Both the position numbers and the translations under genes were made by a program. Below, in pieces: positions 58,921-64,000 of a stretch of 64,000 nucleotides of DNA. Position 1 is the first letter of the stretch; the number at the start of each line of letters is the position of its first letter. The notes under the pieces are model-generated. The model did no database searches. It was given only the letters and a program-made list of their open reading frames with translations, and was not told where the DNA came from. This DNA comes from Hyphodiscus hymeniophilus (lineage: Eukaryota > Ascomycota > Leotiomycetes > Helotiales > Hyphodiscaceae), in NCBI GenBank assembly GCA_016508695.1, contig VNKQ01000012.1:1488001-1552000 (forward strand). Reading direction: 5' to 3'.

Positions 58921-60681
58921 TCAGACCTTCTCACTCAGCGTCTCTGTATTCCTCCCCTCCAAATTCGCCTCCTTGGCCTCAATGGCCTCTCCACTGACAG
59001 CCAGCCTCTTCTTCTCGGCTTTGACCGTCATCCAGAGCAGTCCAGTTGTCCATAATCCCAACGCAATGCAAGTTGCAATCATGGCCCACATGCCCCTCTT
59101 GTTCTAGTATCAGCACATGGTCCACTCCAAGATTTGAAATGTATACTTACTGTGAAGTAAGGCGCATAGGTAGCTCCATAGAAGATAATTGACCACCAAG
59201 CGTTGACAGCATTACTCATCATATTCATACTCGCCAGTACTACGCCTCTGAACGTCTCATCTTGGAATCTCATTGCGTCGTTGGCCCACGCAAAGAACGT
59301 CCTGTTATCGCATTAATTTCAGCTGATTCAACCCTGAGGATCAGGCATTAATGGAGTGGATAGCTTACGCTTGGCAAGCATATACAGTACCGGCTAAGTA
59401 ATATGCAACAAAAGAAACGGTATTCTGACTTCCAGCAACCAGGATCATAATACTTGTCACAAGTCCTACAACTGTGATGAAGTACCCAACTAGATATCTC
59501 TTTCCTCCATAATAATCCGTCAAGGTAGCCCAGAACAGCGTGCTGACGATGCCAACAGCCGGAACACCAGTCGGATAATCGTTGAGCTGCGAGACGGTAT
59601 ATCCGCCTTTCTTCTGCAACCACAACGAGATGAGCGAGTTGGATGAGAAGGATTCAGTCTCTCCAGCGATGACCCACAGCATGACAAAACCATACCACTG
59701 CCACGAGGACAGGACTTTGAGGAGGAAGGAGAAATTGAGTGGGAGAGCTTCCTTCTCGTCCGGGATGCGGGAGATTGCTAGAGCGCGCTCGTGGTCTGAA
59801 AGATAGGGCGCTTTGGTTGAGCGGGGCGTGTCAGGGAACAGGAAGAGTCCGTAGAGGGCAATTGGGATAGTGATAAGCCCGTCAATCTAGACATGTTAGA
59901 AACAAATGTAGAAGAGGATGGGACAAAACTTACGATGAACAGCCATCTCCATCCCGCAAGGCCGCCTGTACCATTCAGACCTGAATGGATGGCAGTCTGC
60001 AAGAAGCCTCCAAACATAGTCCCTGCTAGCCCGGAGCTGGTGAAAAGACCACTTCTCTTTCCGAGTTCTGTCTCGGTGTACCACTGCAGAGCATGTAGTC
60101 AGCTCTTGTTACTGAAGATAAAACGGACCTTTGAGTTTAACTTACAGCGCCTAGGATGTAATGGGTTCCAACAAACGTACTCGATTCCGCGATTCCCTGG
60201 AAGAAGCGGATAGCCATCAAGTCTCGGGGGTGCTGGGCGGCCGCAGAGCACATTGTTAAGCCAGCCCAGGCAAGCATCATGCCAGGAAAGAAATATCGTG
60301 GGCGGATATATCGGAGAGCGATGTTGGAAGGTACCTGGCCACTACAAGCGATCAGTCCCGAAAAGACGTGCAGTTGTAGGCGAAGACTCACACTGTGTAT
60401 CCGACGGTGAAACATGTATTGATGACATTGAACTGGTTACCGTGGAATTTCAGGTCTGTTTTCATACCCGACACATAGGCCGCAGTTAAGTTAGAGCGAT
60501 CAAGGTAGTTCATGAAATACCTAGACCTGGTATTAGAAGAAGTTTTGTAAAAAGAGACGTGGAAGACGTACGACAAACAGCAAAAGGTCAGAATGAAAAA
60601 GTCAATCTTTTGGACGAGCTTTCCCTCCCCGGGCGCACTTTCGTGTCCCTTGATATAATCCATCAAATTCGAGGTACCCAT
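58921..60681 (-). CDS. MFS transporter, anion:cation symporter (Dal5-like) family
   Basis: Five upstream exons were resolved: 60572..60681, 60392..60520, 60146..60341, 59934..60083 and one starting at 59886; further introns lie near 59300-59370 and 59120-59150. The protein is about 500 aa with 12 predicted helices. Recognisable parts are KIDFFILTFCCLSYFMNYLD, the conserved N-terminal start of the ACS/Dal5 family, and then RSNLTAAYVSGM. The loop motif RFFQGIAESSTF and WYTETELGKRSGLF follow, with GLAGWRWLFI before the central loop. The family imports carboxylates, vitamins or amide/ureide compounds (allantoate, nicotinate, pantothenate) with protons. It is divergent from an amidase gene 0.7 kb away, which suggests uptake of an amide-type substrate. 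Confidence 0.9.
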
Positions 60682-61379
60682 TGTGGCAAAATCAGAAGCA
60701 ATACAGACTCGTGGAAAATCAGGATAAATCGCATGGGAGAACAAGATGCCACGATGGAAGGAGAAGATATATCTGCCGTCTGGTCTTTGAAAAGCCCTGA
60801 TCTGCAGTCGCAGTACCCCGCTTTGCTGTCCCACTCATGTAATATATCCCCCCTAGCCTCGGGCCTAGCAACTGCTCTGTTAGGCAGTTTCTTCCTTCAT
60901 TTGGGACCATTACCCGTTAGGTAGCGATATCTGCGAAGGACCTGGAGATTGTTATGGATAAGCTTATCGTCTTTCCTCATGCAAGGCTGACAATATGACT
61001 GTGAGAAAGGGAGGACGAAAAGCGGTTAGCGCTTGCGCCACAGGCAAATCTTGATTGGCTTCAACGGACCTTATTAACCAATATGAAGTGATTAGATAAG
61101 TCGGAGATAAGATGATTGTCATGGCGATTTGGAAGGCACAGTCGATCCGAAATTCTCTGCAAGGCTGACAACCACCGAGATTATGCTGATAGCGTTAAGT
61201 CCTATCGCCCGTCGTCACCAGCCCGAGCAGGCGGATCTTGCTTCGGCATTTTGAGTACGAGTAGCCTTGCTCACGTTGCCTTGATTCAAACGGTTTAGCG
61301 AGGGATCGCATTTCTTGTCAAATAACTTACCTGGAACTTACACACTCTTTGCCAAATCAGGCTTCTCTCATAAATTCGG
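60682..61379. promoter_or_regulatory. Divergent promoter, MFS transporter / amidase
   Basis: About 700 bp shared by the two divergent genes. GATA-type sequences are frequent (TTATGGATAAG near 60953, TTAGATAAG near 61092, GGAGATAAGATG near 61101), as expected for nitrogen-catabolite-controlled genes; this is a visual impression, not a statistical test. Confidence 0.45.
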
Positions 61380-63273
61380 ATGAAGATGGGCTCAACCATG
61401 GAAGGTTGGCAAGACGTTGCAGCGGCCAAGCGTAAAGCGACTTTGGCTTCAATCCCGTCGAAATGGTTGATTCCAGCTAAACTGATGCCCAATGATGACG
61501 TTCTCGATGTCACTACGTTTCCAAAGTCTTCTGGCCTCTTTACGACGGCCGAGCTGAATATCATGGCGGCGACTGCTTCGGAAATTGTTGCGCAGATCTC
61601 GAAAAAAGTATGGACGGCCGAAATTGTAACTTTGACTTTGTGCAAAGCTGCTTCAGTGGCTCATCAATTGGTTAGTGATACCCGGACGATTTACAGATCC
61701 TCTGAAGCTTTTGCTGAGAAACATACTACCAGATAAACTGCGTTACAGAGACGATGTTCGAAGAAGCTTTAGCGACAGCGAAGACCTTGGATGAAGAGTT
61801 CAGCCGGACCGGGAAGCTCAAGGGTCCTTTGCATGGTGTCCCAATTTCGCTCAAGGACAACTTTGAGGTCAAGGGAAAAGCTGCCTCTGTAGGCTTTGTT
61901 GGATGGGCCAATGATATGGCGACCAGTGACTGCTCAATCGTAGCGCTTCTGAAAGATCTCGGCGCTGTTGTCTACGTCAAAACCAACGTTCCTACTGCCA
62001 TGATGATTGCCGAAACGATCAACAATCTGTTTGGGAGGTTAGAAAAGCATTTTCTTGATAACAATATTCACATGCTGACAGCCGCAGAACTTTGAACCCC
62101 AAGAATCGGAAGCTGACTCCAGGAGGTTCATCAGGAGGTGAAGCAGCCCTAATCTCATTTCGAGGAAGCCCACTTGGTGTTGGTACGGACATCGGAGGGT
62201 CTCTCCGTATTCCAGCAGCGTGCTGTGGAATCTTCACTCTCCGCCCTTCTTTGGGAAGATACCCCCACTTCGATACGAAATCAGGCATGGCAGGCCAAGA
62301 AGCCGTCATTAGCGTTAACGGACCAATGGCAAGGAGTCTAGCAGACGTTAGGCTCTTCACGAAATCCATAATTGATTCGGAACCATGGTTGGTGGATCCG
62401 AAATGCTTACCAATACCATGGCGAGCAGTTGAACTGCCCAAGAAGCTCAAAATCGCTGTCTTATGGAATGACGGTGTGGTTATGCCTACTCCTCCTGTGA
62501 GACGTGCGCTATCGTCAACGGTGAAGAAACTGCGTGCTGCGGGTCACGAGGTAGTAGATTGGAGTGCTGATGGGTATGCTCAAGCAGCTGATATATTGGC
62601 AAAGATGTTTCTTGCCGATGGTGGGAAGACGATCAGAAAAAGCTTGGATACATCAGGGGAGTCCTGGCAGCCACAAATGAAGGCGTATGCTGATGCGAAC
62701 GAACTGGGAGTGTATGAGATGTGGCAGATACATCGAGAGCGAACTGCTTTGTGCAAAAAATACATGGACAGGTGGAATGCTTGCGAAGGACTCGACGCGA
62801 TCTTGAGTAAGTTGTATTGATGATGGCGGAATTCAGTACTGATCCATGACTTTCAGGTCCAACCACGACTTACGCCTCAGTAAAACATGGGGACTGGCTT
62901 CATGTGGGGTAAGTGCTGCATAACATGAGCTGAAAAAACTAAATTTGGCTAATGTATGAAAATCAGATACACTTGCATTTGGAATATTCTCGATTATTCG
63001 GCGATCAACTTCCCAACAGGCATGGTTGCCGATAAAGCTCTCGATATTATTCCTGCAGAGCAGAAGGTTTTTGGTGATCTGGACACGCAGGTTCAAAATA
63101 AATGTGAGTGAATGTGAAGAAACCGTACTACCTGATCTCGCAACTGACGACAGACCGTAGACGACGCCGCGGCTGTTCATGGAATGCCAGTCAGCCTTCA
63201 GTTGTCGTGTCGAAGATTGCAGGAAGAAAAGGTAATTGCGGTGGCAGAGAAGGTGTTAGAAGCCTTGAGATGA
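61380..63273 (+). CDS. Amidase (amidase-signature family, acetamidase-like)
   Basis: Join 61380..61670, 61733..62037, 62088..62806, 62857..62908, 62967..63103, 63161..63273; introns of 62, 50, 50, 58 and 57 nt keep phase, giving 538 aa. The Ser-Ser-Lys triad is complete: Lys about 138 in PISLKDNF, cis-Ser about 213 in PGGSSGGE, nucleophilic Ser about 237 in TDIGGSLRIP. Spacing between the three matches the family. The C-terminal GMPVSLQL motif is present. The enzyme hydrolyses a carboxamide to carboxylate and ammonia, in the style of fungal AmdS. A start at 61386 is equally possible. It is paired with the divergent MFS transporter and followed by an aldehyde dehydrogenase on the same strand. 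Confidence 0.93.
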
Positions 63274-63682
63274 AACAAGAAAACCAGGCTGAAAGAATGG
63301 GACAGTCTCGGCAGCAGACAACATGCTCTGCGAACATGCAATTAGCACATGATAAAAAAATAGATTCAAACCTTCTTGCATTAAATAAGCCTTTTCCCTT
63401 AATCCATCAAACTTGCCTGCAATTAAGAGTACGATGAAACCTAATCGACTTCAAAAATCCCAGGGTGTAAGTGCTGAGTTTTGAAAATAATAACACTGCT
63501 GACACAAGTAAAGCCATGTCCCTGCCGGGGACTTGTTGAGTCAGCACGGACTTCAACCCCACTCTGAGTACCTACATTTTGAAATGATGCTCACCTACTT
63601 CAACGAAGACGACCATAGAGGCCAGGAATTGTCTATGTAGTCCGAAACCTCAGTCCATGGTGTTAGGTATTGACCTGAAAGA
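63274..63682. other. Intergenic between amidase and aldehyde dehydrogenase
   Basis: About 410 bp on the same strand; presumably amidase terminator and aldehyde dehydrogenase promoter. No repeat seen. Confidence 0.4.
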
Positions 63683-64000
63683 ATGGCTGGGGTAATAGGG
63701 AATTTTGTGGACAATGAGATCCGAAGGGTGTGGATAATCGGCCCCCTTTGACCCCTGACGAAAACTAATAATCTTACAGTCTACTACCAATGACTGGATG
63801 CTGGTCCGAAACCCAGCCACTGGTGAAGCCTTAACAACAGTACCGAAGTCAACATCAGATGAGGTTTTGCATGTCGTTGAAAGCAGCGTCAAAGCCTTCA
63901 AGTCTTGGTCACAGACGTCACGTGGCGAGAGACAAGACAAATTGTATATCCTGGCCTCGTTGATTCGAAACCATGAGGCCGATATTGTGAGCTAAGATGA
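63683..64000 (+). CDS. Aldehyde dehydrogenase, methylmalonate-semialdehyde type, 5' part only
   Basis: Join 63683..63727, 63780..63986, then a probable GTGAGC donor at 63987, with the gene continuing beyond the window. The 52-nt first intron keeps phase. The visible 84 residues read NFVDNEIRR, then DWMLVRNPATGEALTTVP and AFKSWSQTSRGERQDKL, the N-terminal cofactor-domain start of CoA-acylating or semialdehyde dehydrogenases. The catalytic Cys and Glu lie outside the window. The stop codon soon after 63987 is intronic, not real. No mitochondrial presequence is visible with this start, so an earlier exon is possible. Confidence 0.72.

Noticed and set aside
1..64000. tRNA or rRNA genes
   Set aside because: I looked for cloverleaf-type cores and rRNA-like sequence by eye and saw none I could support; a covariance-model scan would settle it.

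Overview
This is a 64 kb nuclear window from a filamentous ascomycete (Pezizomycotina). Genes average about one per 3 kb. Nearly all introns are 44-100 nt with GT..AG ends, and the families present are typical of this group: fungal Zn(II)2Cys6 regulators, a metacaspase, an ABCA-type transporter, a 2EXR-type protein and a bicupin oxalate decarboxylase. One AT-rich island carries the dinucleotide pattern left by repeat-induced point mutation. A Leotiomycetes-like genome is my guess only. Exon joins were made by hand from splice sites and reading phase; most close perfectly in frame.

Layout. 0.2-0.75 kb: small C2H2 protein. 1.0-1.2 kb: 92-bp tandem repeat. 1.4-4.4 kb (-): RING protein with an RS-rich tail. 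5.0-6.4 kb (+): HSL-type alpha/beta hydrolase. 6.9-7.9 kb (-): mitochondrial NADH-cytochrome b5 reductase. 8.9-11.5 kb (-): eight-exon Zn2Cys6 regulator. 13.0-14.3 kb (+): metacaspase. 14.8-16.1 kb (+): Ser/Thr-rich protein with a conserved C-terminal domain. 16.3-21.2 kb (-): MFS transporter gene split by a 3.17 kb degraded transposon. 22.1-23.6 kb (+): AflR-like Zn2Cys6 regulator, divergent from the broken transporter. 24.5-27.2 kb (+): another Zn2Cys6 regulator. 28.2-29.9 kb (+): secreted oxalate decarboxylase. 32.0-32.9 kb (+): NC2-alpha histone-fold corepressor. 33.7-34.9 kb (-): Sel1/TPR-type protein. 35.3-36.7 kb (+): probable nucleolar Utp16-like protein. 37.3-38.4 kb (-): arylamine N-acetyltransferase. 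39.0-44.5 kb (-): full ABCA transporter. 46.9-47.6 kb (-): 2EXR-like protein. 48.7-50.6 kb (-): CCT8 chaperonin subunit, divergent from 50.8-52.4 kb (+), an INO80-complex-type subunit with an unusually long, minisatellite-bearing intron. 53.0-54.1 kb (+): SET protein. 55.1-57.0 kb (+): single-pass wall/plasma-membrane protein. 57.3-58.1 kb (-): SDR oxidoreductase. 58.9-60.7 kb (-): Dal5/ACS-type MFS transporter, divergent from 61.4-63.3 kb (+), an amidase. 63.7 kb to the edge (+): aldehyde dehydrogenase, cut by the window end.

Functionally the window mixes housekeeping genes (CCT8, NC2-alpha, INO80 subunit, Utp16-like, cytochrome b5 reductase) with accessory metabolism. Two accessory neighbourhoods stand out. 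At 16.3-27 kb a regulator/transporter pair has had the transporter gene broken by a mobile element; the 6-bp host duplication and the downstream reading frame are both still readable. At 57-64 kb a transporter, amidase, aldehyde dehydrogenase and SDR could form a small catabolic group. The best candidate for something unusual is the insertion itself: an unclassified element with imperfect inverted ends, mutated up to its borders but not beyond them.
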